From an uncultured Phocaeicola sp. (GTDB lineage: Bacteria; Bacteroidota; Bacteroidia; Bacteroidales; Bacteroidaceae): a DNA stretch of 33,771 nucleotides. The notes under the pieces are model-generated. The model searched no databases. It was not told where the DNA came from and worked only from the letters and a program-made list of their open reading frames with translations. Made by a program: the position numbers and the translations under genes. Below are positions 8,555 through 17,434 of the stretch, in pieces (position 1 is the stretch's first letter; each line of letters begins with the position of its first letter). The stretch lies in NCBI GenBank assembly GCA_944320855.1, contig CALUJF010000031.1, positions 1 to 33,771 on the forward strand, written 5' to 3'.

Positions 8555-10507
8555 ATGAAAATTAATACTAAATCAAAACTCGGCGTATTTGCCGCCACGG
8601 CAACCATTATGCTAAATTTATCATCTTGCAGCTATCTAGATGTTGTCCCTGTTGAAACAGCTGGAAAGGAAGATATGCTTTTGACACAGGTGGATGCATT
8701 GGAGTATTTATATGGTTGTTATGGTCCTATCCAGAGTGATGACGCTGTAAAACCTTTGAGAATTTTTGATTTAAATTTTGCAAGCGATGAATTTGTATCT
8801 ACAGAATCTAATGGTAACGCAACACAAAGGTTTCAGTGGAACCAGATTTCAGGTATGGATGTACAAATTAATCACTGGCAATCATATTACGACGCAATTG
8901 GTTATTGTAACCAATTCATTAAAGACCTAGGTGAAGCTGAAATTCCCGAATTGTCTGAACTAGATAAGAAGCAATACATAGCTGAAGCGAAATTCCTTAA
9001 AGCTTATTTTCATTATAGGGTAATGGAGCAGTATGGCCCCGCTGTCATCATGGACGAGTTGGGCGACAGGAATCTTGTAATTGAGGACTTGCCAGGACGC
9101 TCGCACATAGACTATTGTGCAGACTATGTGTGCAAGCTATGCGATGAGGCTTATCCTGACCTTCCTACCAAATACTCCAACCCACAATATTACTCCAGAG
9201 CTACAAAAGCAATGGTCAGAATGTTGCAGGCAAAAGTAAGATTACTCGTTGCCTCACCTATTTATAATGGTGAGTTTCCTGATAAAACATGGAAGAACAA
9301 GAACTTCGAAACTCCAGGATATGGATTAGAACTCGTTAGTTTCACATATGACAAGAACAAATGGCTTATGGCCAAAACGGCTTGTGAAACTGCTATAAAA
9401 GAAGCTCACGATGCAGGACACGTACTTTTCGATTTGGCCGGTTCTGAAGTAAGGCGTAAAGCCGATGATATTCCATTGCCACAAATTCCAGGTGTGGATA
9501 CAAGCACACCGAAAGGTGAAGAATTTGCAAAACGTGTAATGCTGATGAGATACGTTCCAGTTTGTGGCCCTAATGAGGGAAGTACTGAATTCATTTGGGG
9601 TATGAACAAGATAGCCCCAAGTATAGACTGGGCCACCTTGCCTCATTTTATCATGAATGATCAAAAAGGTAATCGCGTAGGCTGTTGGGGATGGGTAAAT
9701 CCAACATTATACACAGTTGAACATTTCTTGACAAAAGATGGATATCTGCCTTCAGAAGATCCAAGTTTTAAATCAGAATCTGATTGGTACAAATCTGCTA
9801 ACTTGAGTAACACTGACATAATAAATTTGTGCGTAGGCCGTGAACCGCGCTTTTATGCATATATAGGTTTCGATGGTGATGAATATTCTCCAGTAATAGT
9901 GAATGGTAAGCCTTTAATATTGGATATGAAGTCAAGTGACCAGGCTGGTTATAATGAGACTTATGGTCCAAACAACCAATCGGCAACTGGATTTATGAAC
10001 AAGAAGCAACTGCATCCTAATGTGCGTTTTACAGGTGTGGACAACAATAATAATCTAGGTGTTGGCTATGACCATCCGTTCTCTATATTCCGTCTGGCAG
10101 ATCTTTATCTGATGTATGCTGAAGCTGTGGCACAACTGAATGAAGACCTTGAAGAAGGATTAGTTTATTTGAACAAGGTTAGAGCAAGGGCAGGAGTGCC
10201 GGAAGTGAATAGCGTAACTAACGGAGCAGAATTGTTGAAAATCGTGCGCGAAGAACGTTTTGCAGAAATGTATTTGGAGGGTACTCGTCTATTAGATATT
10301 CAGAGATACGTGGAAGGACCTGAAAGAATGGGAGCTACTTCATATCGCGGTTTGAACGCTTTGGTAACTAATCCTTCTTTCGCAGAATTCAACTACCCAA
10401 AAGTTCTTGAACAGCCGTTCACATGGGACAATAGAATGTATTTTCTGCCAATACCAAACAATGAATTGTATTCAGATCCACAGTTGGTTCAGGCTCCATT
10501 TTATTAA
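8555..10507 (+). CDS. SusD/RagB-family glycan-binding lipoprotein
   Basis: Surface lipoprotein that binds glycan and caps the SusC barrel encoded just upstream. The signal peptide ends in the lipobox LSSC, with Cys25 as lipidation site. Family markers include QYIAEAKFLKAYFHYRVMEQ in the TPR-like N-terminal half. The C-terminal RagB half carries LADLYLMYAEAVAQLN, YLNKVRARAGVP, EERFAEMYLEGTRLLDIQRY and the tail FLPIPNNEL. At 650 residues it is slightly longer than many SusD proteins. The gene is in tandem with susC (18 bp) and 37 bp before a small DUF1735 lipoprotein gene, so one transcript is likely. Confidence 0.97.
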   Translation: MKINTKSKLGVFAATATIMLNLSSCSYLDVVPVETAGKEDMLLTQVDALEYLYGCYGPIQSDDAVKPLRIFDLNFASDEFVSTESNGNATQRFQWNQISGMDVQINHWQSYYDAIGYCNQFIKDLGEAEIPELSELDKKQYIAEAKFLKAYFHYRVMEQYGPAVIMDELGDRNLVIEDLPGRSHIDYCADYVCKLCDEAYPDLPTKYSNPQYYSRATKAMVRMLQAKVRLLVASPIYNGEFPDKTWKNKNFETPGYGLELVSFTYDKNKWLMAKTACETAIKEAHDAGHVLFDLAGSEVRRKADDIPLPQIPGVDTSTPKGEEFAKRVMLMRYVPVCGPNEGSTEFIWGMNKIAPSIDWATLPHFIMNDQKGNRVGCWGWVNPTLYTVEHFLTKDGYLPSEDPSFKSESDWYKSANLSNTDIINLCVGREPRFYAYIGFDGDEYSPVIVNGKPLILDMKSSDQAGYNETYGPNNQSATGFMNKKQLHPNVRFTGVDNNNNLGVGYDHPFSIFRLADLYLMYAEAVAQLNEDLEEGLVYLNKVRARAGVPEVNSVTNGAELLKIVREERFAEMYLEGTRLLDIQRYVEGPERMGATSYRGLNALVTNPSFAEFNYPKVLEQPFTWDNRMYFLPIPNNELYSDPQLVQAPFY

Positions 10508-10544
10508 TTTATTAATAGTAACTATATTTTACAGATAAAAGATT

Positions 10545-11063
10545 ATGAAGACTTTTGTTTATATATTAATTTCTTTGTTTACATTGTCTGTCTTTGTTAC
10601 AAGTTGTAATGATGACAAGGACTTACAGAGTTACTTTCCTTCGGAGTTTCATAAAATTCTTTATATAATTGATGCTGGCACACATGAAGTGGTCTTGAGT
10701 GCTGAAGAGTCCGACTACGTGGAGAAAATTTACGTATGCAAAGCAGGTAGTGACCCGAGTTTAGAAGCTGATTGCTCTGTTAATGTTATGTCACAGGATT
10801 ATGTGGACGAGAAATACAATGCTTCAGGCAACAACATCAATTACCAAATTCTTCCTTCTACTTATTATAGTATGGACAATAATGATTTTCATTTCTCATC
10901 AGGTGAAACCGTAAAATGTATCAACCTAACATTCAAGACAAGTTCTATAAAGCAGCTTATGAATAGTGATAAGAAGATTGGCTATGTGTTGCCTTTGCGC
11001 GCATACAGTGAAAATGACTCTATTAACAGTTCTCTCAATACTTACTTAATTGAACTTAAATAA
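10545..11063 (+). CDS. DUF1735-domain lipoprotein, probable surface glycan-binding protein
   Basis: Small (172 aa) lipoprotein with lipobox VTSC (Cys21). Cys21 is followed by NDDKD, an acidic stretch like the surface-export signal of Bacteroidetes lipoproteins, so it is probably outside the cell. Residues about 55-165 look like one DUF1735 domain (the N-terminal domain type of BT_3987-like proteins): VDEKYNASGNNINYQILP, YSMDNNDFHF and YVLPLRA follow the family pattern of YN...YxLLPxxYY and YxLPL. The same domain occurs twice in the protein encoded at 22863. The position right after susD is where SusE/F-like binding proteins are found, and a binding role is inferred from that. A strong hairpin lies immediately downstream. 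Confidence 0.8.
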   Translation: MKTFVYILISLFTLSVFVTSCNDDKDLQSYFPSEFHKILYIIDAGTHEVVLSAEESDYVEKIYVCKAGSDPSLEADCSVNVMSQDYVDEKYNASGNNINYQILPSTYYSMDNNDFHFSSGETVKCINLTFKTSSIKQLMNSDKKIGYVLPLRAYSENDSINSSLNTYLIELK

Positions 11064-11068
11064 CAATT

Positions 11069-11103
11069 TTTTCAGCATAGAGGCAATACCTCTGTGCTGA
11101 AAA
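11069..11103 (+). other. 15-bp intercistronic hairpin, possible attenuator or processing site
   Basis: TTTTCAGCATAGAGG (11069-11083) pairs with CCTCTGTGCTGAAAA (11089-11103) over 15 bp with one G-U pair and the 5-nt loop CAATA. It begins 5 bp after the DUF1735 stop codon and ends 19 bp before the GH43 start. No U-tract follows on the plus strand, so it is not a classical intrinsic terminator. A plausible role is to stabilise or partly separate the susC-susD-DUF1735 part of the message from the downstream enzyme genes. Confidence 0.65.
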
Positions 11104-11122
11104 TAACATTTAATAGTGTAAT

Positions 11123-12178
11123 ATGAAAAAAATTATCTGCTTTGTATTATCCATGTGCATGCTACTGTCATGTTCAAAACCCACAGAAAATGTAAATGGA
11201 GAAGATACCAACAACAGCAACAATGATACAACAAAGCCTGCGGAGAAGAAGACTTATACAAACCCTGTGCTCAATCAGTCATCGCCAGACCCTTCGGTGA
11301 TAAGGAGTACCGATGGAGTTTTCTACTTGTATGGCACGGAAGATACATACAATATGCCTATATATAAGTCGCTCGATATGGTGAATTGGACATTTATTGG
11401 TACGGCTTTTACAGACCAGACACGTCCCTATTATAAGGATGGTTCGAAAGCTAGCCTTTGGGCTCCAGAGATAAGATATATCAAAGGGAAGTATGTTCTG
11501 TTCTACTCTTTGGCAACATGGGGAGAGCAATGGTTAAGCACTATTGGGTATGCCGTTGCCATAAAACCTGAAGGGCCATTCATACCTAAGGGATATGTAT
11601 TTACGAGCCAAGAGATAGAGGTCCAAAACTCTATTGACCAGTTCTATTGGGAAGAAGATGGAAAAAGTTATATGTTGTGGGGAAGTTTTAATGGGTTGTA
11701 CATAGTGGAACTGGAAATAAAGGATGACTTGACTATAACCTATAAGAAAAGCACTAAATACAAGTTGGCAGGCAATGCTTATGAGGGGGTAAACCTGTGG
11801 AAACGTGATGGTTACTTTTATCTTTTCGCTTCAAGAGGTTCCTGTTGTAATGGAGTGAATAGCACATATACCACTGTAGTGGGACGTTCGCAAAATCTCT
11901 ACGGGCCTTACGTGAACAAGAATGGTGAAAAGATGCTTGACAATAAGGACGAACTTTTGATACAAGGCACGGAAGACACTTCTTTCAGAGGTACAGGTCA
12001 TAACTCAATCTTGATTGAGGATGATGAGAAGGAAACATGGATTTATTACCATGCATATTATAATGCAGAAGGCGGACGTTCGATACAGCTCGATAAGGTT
12101 AAATGGAAAGATGGTTGGCCTTATATCAATGACACTAAAACGCCATCGAAAATCGCAGTGGCACCAGTTGTGAAATAA
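11123..12178 (+). CDS. GH43 family lipoprotein, arabinanase-like clade
   Basis: Five-bladed beta-propeller glycosidase anchored as a lipoprotein (lipobox LLSC, Cys17), followed by a low-complexity Asn/Asp/Thr linker to about residue 45. Catalytic residues match the GH43 triad: base Asp56 (SSPDPSVI), pKa-setting Asp172 (NSIDQFYW) and acid Glu221 (AYEGVNLW). LWAPEIRYIKGKYVLFYS, GRSQNLYGPYV and GTGHNSIL are like those of endo/exo-arabinanase-type GH43 enzymes. The usual NAIDP is NSIDQ here, so activity on arabinan should not be assumed. GH43 also includes arabinofuranosidases, xylosidases, beta-1,3-galactosidases and galactofuranosidases. The gene lies between the hairpin at 11069-11103 and a GH31 gene, 41 bp before the latter. 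Confidence 0.88.
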   Translation: MKKIICFVLSMCMLLSCSKPTENVNGEDTNNSNNDTTKPAEKKTYTNPVLNQSSPDPSVIRSTDGVFYLYGTEDTYNMPIYKSLDMVNWTFIGTAFTDQTRPYYKDGSKASLWAPEIRYIKGKYVLFYSLATWGEQWLSTIGYAVAIKPEGPFIPKGYVFTSQEIEVQNSIDQFYWEEDGKSYMLWGSFNGLYIVELEIKDDLTITYKKSTKYKLAGNAYEGVNLWKRDGYFYLFASRGSCCNGVNSTYTTVVGRSQNLYGPYVNKNGEKMLDNKDELLIQGTEDTSFRGTGHNSILIEDDEKETWIYYHAYYNAEGGRSIQLDKVKWKDGWPYINDTKTPSKIAVAPVVK

Positions 12179-12219
12179 TATTCTTATGATCATTAATATA
12201 ATCTTTAAAAATCTAAGTA

Positions 12220-14754
12220 ATGAAAATATCAATAGGTAAAATATTAATAATATATGTAACAAGTTTATGCTGTATTTTCAGCGCTAACGCCAAAAGTTCA
12301 AACATTGCTTATACAGATAAGAATGTTAGGATAACAGTTATCTCTGACAAAACCTTGAGGTTAGAGTATTCACCAAGTGGTAACTTCGTTGATAACAAAT
12401 CTTTCGTGGCAGTAGAGCGTGAATACAATGAAGTAGATTTCTCGAAGAAGGAGCGCAAAGGGTGGATTGAGATAAAAACAGCTGGTTTGAAGTTGAAATA
12501 TAAGAAGGGAAGCGGAAAGTTCACGAAAAACAATCTTACAATAGAATCTCTCCTGAAGGATTTCAATATGGTATGGCATCCAGGAATGCAGCAGAAAGAG
12601 AATCTCAAAGGTACTTATAGAACCCTCGATGCAGCTGATGGAAATTTCTTGGTGTATGGTAAAAATGCTAATGACACTATCAAAATTGAAGATGGACTGT
12701 TGGCAAGGGACGGATGGACATTGATAGACGATTCCGAAGGGTTGCTCTTTGACAACGATTCAGAATGGCGTTGGGTAGAAGAACGCAAGGAACAGGATGC
12801 ACAAGATTGGTATTTTATGGTCTATGGTACCGATTATAAGGCTGCCCTTAAGGACTATACTCTTTTTGCAGGCAAAATGCCTATGTTACCTCGCTTCGCC
12901 TTAGGATATTGGTGGTCAAGATATTGGTCGTATTCAGACAGAGAGTTGCGTGACCTTGTGCAGCGTCTACATGAATACAATTTCCCTCTTGATGTGCTTG
13001 TAGTTGATATGGATTGGCATTATACAGAACCTGGAAAAGGTGGATGGACCGGCTGGACATGGAATCACAGGTTATTTCCAAACCCCAAAAACTTCCTTGA
13101 TTATACAGAAGACAAAGGGCTAAAAGTAACCCTCAACTTGCATCCTGCTGATGGCGTAGCATCTTTTGAGGAGAAATATAATGATGTGGCAATGGATATG
13201 GGATTCGACACTTCTAAAGGAAAGACTATACCATGGGTGAGTTCGGATAAATCAATGGTTAAAAGCGTGTTCAAAAACATACTCACACCAATGGAACGTG
13301 ACGGAGTGGACTTTTGGTGGCTCGACTGGCAGCAGTCTTTGTATGACTCGAAAATTAAGAACCTTTCAAATACATGGTGGGTTAGCAGAATATTCTATAC
13401 GCATATGGAGAATTTCACTAACAAGCGTCCGATGATTTATCACCGCTGGGGTGGACTGGGAAATCATCGTTACCAAGTCGGATTCTCTGGTGATACACGT
13501 ATTAGCTGGAAGTCACTCGATTTTCAACCGTATTTTAATTCAACTTCATCTAATGTGTTGTTCGGATATTGGAGCCACGACCTTGGAGGACATTTCGGTG
13601 ATGGTATCGATCCTGAACTTTATGTGCGTTGGATGCAGTTCGGCATATATACTCCTATCATGCGTACGCATTCTACCAAGGATTCTCGCTTGAACAAGGA
13701 ACCGTGGGTGTTTAACCATGAAATATGCGATGCACTTCGCCAAAGCGTACGCCAACGTTACAACCTTGTGCCATACATATACACTATGTGCAGAAAAGCT
13801 TACGATGAAGCAATTTCGTTGTGTAGCCCTATGTATTACGACTATCCAAAGAATGAAGAGGCTTATATTTTCAGAAACGAATACATGTTTGGGAGCAACA
13901 TACTTGTCAACCCAATCACGGCACCGATGACTGGATTATATTCGAATGTTAAGACATGGTTGCCAGAAGGACAGTGGTATGAACTCTCGTCCGGAAGCTT
14001 GCTTGAGGGTGGAAAAGTGATAGAAAGGAAATTCTCCATTGATGAGTTTCCTGTGTATTTCAAAGCTGGTTCTATAGTTCCAATGCTTCAAGATAATATT
14101 ATGAATTTACAAGATTATGACAACTATGCCTATGTACTTACAGTATATCCAGGTGGTGAAGGAGTAGCTTCGTTTAACCTTTACGAAGATGCAGGTAACA
14201 GCAAAAACTATTCAGAAGCATACTCTAGCACGCTGCTTACTTCTGAAAAAAAGGATAGCAAGTTAGTGTTTACTATAAATAAGCGTACTGGTTCATATGA
14301 AGGTATGCCTTCAGAAAGAAAGTATATACTGAAGTTAGTTTCATCTGATACACCTATATCTGTAATGATAGACGGCAAGCCTGCGAAATATACCTATTCG
14401 GGAGATGACTTTTCAGTAATGATAGATTTAGGCAAAGTTTCGTATTCAGAACAGTGTCGTGTAGAAGTAACATACGATAAAAATAATAAAACAAATCTTA
14501 ATGGCCTGTCAGGAGCATCAAGAAGAGTTGCAAAGGCAATAGAGGGATTGAAGTTCCGCGATGCCAACATTTGCCTCTTCGACGAACTTGGTAACATGGG
14601 AAGTCTCTCCGAAGCAGTAATGTACCATCCAGAGGAACTTCCGTATCTCACGACAGAGTTCTGGAAGGCATTCAACGATTTGAATGGTGTATTAGAACGA
14701 CAGGGGTTGAACGATGACAACAAAAACTGGTTCTTAAAAAATGTAGGACTATAA
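12220..14754 (+). CDS. GH31 family alpha-glycosidase, periplasmic
   Basis: Retaining alpha-glycosidase with a type I signal peptide (MKISIGKIL to about Ala24) and no lipobox. An N-terminal beta-sandwich (about 28-220) precedes the TIM barrel, which starts near PRFALGYWWSRYWSYSD. The nucleophile is Asp369 in WWLDWQQ and the acid/base is Asp425 in FSGDTRISW. A C-terminal beta domain starts near 605 (DEFPVYFKAGSIVPM), and an extra C-terminal region of about 70 residues (LKFRDANICLFDEL onward) follows. The substrate could be alpha-glucoside, alpha-galactoside or alpha-xyloside; the WWLDWQQ/HRWGGLGNHRY group is common in Bacteroidetes PULs and I cannot assign it further. A decayed paralogue of this gene follows 11 bp downstream. 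It is 844 residues with all domains present, so it is likely functional. Confidence 0.92.
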   Translation: MKISIGKILIIYVTSLCCIFSANAKSSNIAYTDKNVRITVISDKTLRLEYSPSGNFVDNKSFVAVEREYNEVDFSKKERKGWIEIKTAGLKLKYKKGSGKFTKNNLTIESLLKDFNMVWHPGMQQKENLKGTYRTLDAADGNFLVYGKNANDTIKIEDGLLARDGWTLIDDSEGLLFDNDSEWRWVEERKEQDAQDWYFMVYGTDYKAALKDYTLFAGKMPMLPRFALGYWWSRYWSYSDRELRDLVQRLHEYNFPLDVLVVDMDWHYTEPGKGGWTGWTWNHRLFPNPKNFLDYTEDKGLKVTLNLHPADGVASFEEKYNDVAMDMGFDTSKGKTIPWVSSDKSMVKSVFKNILTPMERDGVDFWWLDWQQSLYDSKIKNLSNTWWVSRIFYTHMENFTNKRPMIYHRWGGLGNHRYQVGFSGDTRISWKSLDFQPYFNSTSSNVLFGYWSHDLGGHFGDGIDPELYVRWMQFGIYTPIMRTHSTKDSRLNKEPWVFNHEICDALRQSVRQRYNLVPYIYTMCRKAYDEAISLCSPMYYDYPKNEEAYIFRNEYMFGSNILVNPITAPMTGLYSNVKTWLPEGQWYELSSGSLLEGGKVIERKFSIDEFPVYFKAGSIVPMLQDNIMNLQDYDNYAYVLTVYPGGEGVASFNLYEDAGNSKNYSEAYSSTLLTSEKKDSKLVFTINKRTGSYEGMPSERKYILKLVSSDTPISVMIDGKPAKYTYSGDDFSVMIDLGKVSYSEQCRVEVTYDKNNKTNLNGLSGASRRVAKAIEGLKFRDANICLFDELGNMGSLSEAVMYHPEELPYLTTEFWKAFNDLNGVLERQGLNDDNKNWFLKNVGL

Positions 14755-14765
14755 AATTATTTATA

Positions 14766-15579
14766 ATGCTTAGGATTTTTATATATGTAATATTATGTGT
14801 GCTGTTCGCCGGAAATTTGGCGGCACAGCATGTCAATATTGCATACAGTGACAAGAATACACGCTTCACGGTAATAACGGAAAGAGTTGTAAGAATGGAA
14901 TTCTCGCCTTCAGGCGAATTTACAGACAATCCTTATTTCATTGCTGTGAAGCGCGATTATCCTTCCGTAAAATACGATGTACAGATTGATAACGGTTGGG
15001 TGAGAATTATTACATCATCTATCAAGCTAAAATATAAGCAGGGAAGTGGAAGATTTACTGAGAAGAATACTACTATATCGGCCTCAATAGGCGGTAAGGA
15101 GATATACTGGAAGCCAGGGATGCTCCAAAAAGCAAATCTAAAGGGTACGTATAGAACATTAGACGGTATGGATGGCGACATTCAAACTATGGACTGGTTG
15201 CAGGACTCCAAGAAAGGAGAAAAATTGAAATTAGAGGATGGCATATTGGCAAACGAATATCCGGTTTATGTCAAGGCAGGAAGTGTAATACCAATGTTAC
15301 CAGACGATGTTATAAACCTTGAGGATAGACACGACGACATGTATGTTTTGACACTGTTTCCAGAAACTTAATTTCCGTGATGCCGGCCTGTGCCTGTCTG
15401 AAGGTCTTGGAACAATGGGTAGCGTTTGCGAACAGGCAAATTATTATCCAGACAAACTGAGGAATATCTGCAACTATTTTATGCAGAACTACAAGCTGCT
15501 GCCTGACGTGCTTACACACCAGGGACTGGATGAAGCCTGCAAGGAATGGTTCCTGAAGGTTGCTGGATGGAATAAATAA
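14766..15579 (+). pseudogene. Second GH31 gene, decayed: catalytic domain deleted and C-terminus frameshifted
   Basis: Residues 1-162 align throughout with the N-terminal part of the GH31 protein encoded upstream (signal peptide, NIAYSDKNTRF, KLKYKQGSGRF, NLKGTYRTLDG), at roughly half identity. Directly after EDGILAN the sequence jumps to EYPVYVKAGSVIPMLPDD, which corresponds to residue 608 onward of the intact protein. About 445 residues, the whole catalytic barrel with both Asp residues, are missing in frame. A second jump follows at LTLFPE: the match resumes as KLNFRDAGLCLSEGL in another frame (from 15364), losing about 135 residues. An immediate stop at 15369-15371 ends the first frame, giving 201 aa. 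The remnant tail reads on to a stop at 15577-15579 (FLKVAGWNK). The surviving pieces have no other stops, so the deletions look recent. A 201-aa secreted fragment could still be made. Confidence 0.88.
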
Positions 15580-15631
15580 AAAAATCTTTTTAAAACAACT
15601 TTAATTTATTAACTAAAAAAACATTTTGATT

Positions 15632-17296
15632 ATGAAAAGTTTAAATTTGTTTTTTATGTATTTGATGGGATTGATACTATCATTCAATCTTTATTCATGT
15701 AGTGAAGAAAAGGAAATTACTCCTGAACCAACTCCTGTGAAGCCAGCTTTTGCGGTACAGAACACTGACGGAACGGTATTCTCGAACAGCATTACGCCAA
15801 CTTATCTTGGAAACACTTACAACCTGAAGGTGAAATCTACAGTGAAGTGGGAAGCACAGGTAACATGTGAAGGCGATTGGATTACGCTCGACCCAACTTC
15901 TGCTGATGGTACTAAAGAATGTACACTTACTGTTGCAGCGAACGACAAGGAATTGGCAGACACAAGAAGTGGTAAGGTAGTTTTCACTCCTTTAGATGAA
16001 TCTCTATCTCCGTTCGAGATTTCTATTTCACAAGGGGCAAAACCATTCAGCCAGGAAGCTTACTTTATTAGTCCTACAGGTGCAGGAACCAAAGACGGTA
16101 CAACTTGGGAAAATGCAATGGATATTGATGGATTTATGTCGCTTTTTATATCTCCAGACGTCAATTTGGCAGAATATCCTATCTATCTTATGGAAGGTAC
16201 TTATGCTCCTACAATATCAATAGCTCCCACAAAGAACGTTAAGCTTATTTCTGGAGGTTACAGCAGCCAAAGCACAGGTGTCGATTTAACAAAAAAATCT
16301 ACTGAACCTACCATTATAACAGGTAGTGACCAATTAAGAATCTTCAATATCTACAATGTTAGCGTAAAAATGGAAAACATTACCTTAACTAATGGTAAAG
16401 CTGTTTCAGCTGATCAAGGTACAGGTATATATATTTTAGGCAGTGCAGAAAACACTGTAGAAATAGATAACTGTATCGTGAGAAATTGTTCAACAGAGTC
16501 AACAGCATGGGAAAGTGGTGCAATTACTATGGGCGGTTCTTTAACTGTAAAACTGAATAATGTTTCTATTGTTGACAATGTAGGTAGAACAAGAGGTGCC
16601 GGTATTCATTTAATCGATAGAAATACAGCACCAAAAGTTGAACAGTCTGTTCGATTATTTATGAACAACTGTCATATGAGTGGTAATAAAGTTGATGGAA
16701 CAATAGGTGATGCATGGGGTATTGAAATCGGCATCAGAGCTGGTGAGCACAAGATTTATATGAACAATACTACTATTATAGCTGCTGATAATTATGATTT
16801 CAATGGAAATAATAAGCAAGTAGTAGCAGGTGATGCTCCTATCTTTGCTGTAAACTCTACTTTCGTGGGAAATTCCCAAGCTGATAACGTTGTAAGAGTT
16901 AATTCAGATGTAGTTTCCGCATTCATCAACTGTTTGTTTGTTAACAACGGCTGCAACGGAAACAGTTTGTCTTCTTCTGCAAAGAATCAGGAACTTTCAT
17001 TAGGCTGGAATGTATATAGCAAATATGATTTTACTGCAAATGAAAATGATACCGATGCTTCTGGTTGGACATTCAATGGCAGAAAAGACGAAGGAGTATA
17101 TAAATGGACTGTTGATGACAACTTGAAGAAGTTCGCGACTTTAGATGGAGTAACTAATGCATTTTCTAATGTTGAAGGTGCACAAGATTTCATTGACTGG
17201 GTAAACACAAAAGGCGGATTTGATAAAGACCAACTTGGCAATGCAAGAAATACAGATAAGATGCAGCCTGGTGCATATGACGCTTATTTGAATTAA
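15632..17296 (+). CDS. BACON plus right-handed beta-helix surface lipoprotein
   Basis: Lipoprotein with lipobox LYSC (Cys23), followed by SEEKE, an acidic surface-export-like signal; probably cell-surface. The ATG at 15632 is preferred to a TTG two codons upstream. A BACON-like Ig domain spans about 40-140 (WEAQVTCEGDWITLDPTSA, GKVVFTPLDE, ISISQGA). From about 143 to the end is a beta-helix built of short Asn/Ile/Val strands (MENITLTNGKAV, VEIDNCIVRNCS, VKLNNVSIVDNVGRT, FINCLFVNNGC), closing with LGNARNTDKMQPGAYDAY. Such proteins in PULs serve as surface glycan-binding proteins or as lyases and hydrolases of the pectate-lyase fold. I see no catalytic motif that decides. There is no other endo-acting surface enzyme in this PUL, so an enzymatic role is worth considering. 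Confidence 0.8.
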   Translation: MKSLNLFFMYLMGLILSFNLYSCSEEKEITPEPTPVKPAFAVQNTDGTVFSNSITPTYLGNTYNLKVKSTVKWEAQVTCEGDWITLDPTSADGTKECTLTVAANDKELADTRSGKVVFTPLDESLSPFEISISQGAKPFSQEAYFISPTGAGTKDGTTWENAMDIDGFMSLFISPDVNLAEYPIYLMEGTYAPTISIAPTKNVKLISGGYSSQSTGVDLTKKSTEPTIITGSDQLRIFNIYNVSVKMENITLTNGKAVSADQGTGIYILGSAENTVEIDNCIVRNCSTESTAWESGAITMGGSLTVKLNNVSIVDNVGRTRGAGIHLIDRNTAPKVEQSVRLFMNNCHMSGNKVDGTIGDAWGIEIGIRAGEHKIYMNNTTIIAADNYDFNGNNKQVVAGDAPIFAVNSTFVGNSQADNVVRVNSDVVSAFINCLFVNNGCNGNSLSSSAKNQELSLGWNVYSKYDFTANENDTDASGWTFNGRKDEGVYKWTVDDNLKKFATLDGVTNAFSNVEGAQDFIDWVNTKGGFDKDQLGNARNTDKMQPGAYDAYLN

Positions 17297-17390
17297 TAAC
17301 AGATACGTTTCGACGCGAATAAGTTTACATATAAGTGTAACACTGTTCAGTCAAGATATATTCTAAAGTTAGTAAAAAACTTTTTCAAAC

Positions 17391-17420
17391 AGCAGCCGCT
17401 CTTTTTAAAAGGCGGCTGCT
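17391..17420 (+). other. GC-rich hairpin just upstream of the PKD-GDPD gene
   Basis: AGCAGCCGC (17391-17399) pairs with GCGGCTGCT (17412-17420), enclosing TCTTTTTAAAAG, which can itself pair in part. It lies 14 bp before the start codon at 17435. No T-run follows, so it is a poor intrinsic terminator. It may act as a barrier, a processing site or a translation control element. The rest of the 138-bp spacer has no recognisable promoter. Confidence 0.6.
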
Positions 17421-17434
17421 ATAAACCAATAAAG

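Noticed and set aside
14394-14723. 109-aa reading frame antisense to the end of the intact GH31 gene
   Set aside because: It lies wholly within a well-supported gene on the other strand, and its sequence has no recognisable domain or signal.
14766-15579. The GH31 relic as a programmed frameshift or a genuine small domain protein
   Set aside because: Alignment to the upstream GH31 shows two separate deletions, one removing the catalytic barrel, so a simple frameshift cannot restore an enzyme.
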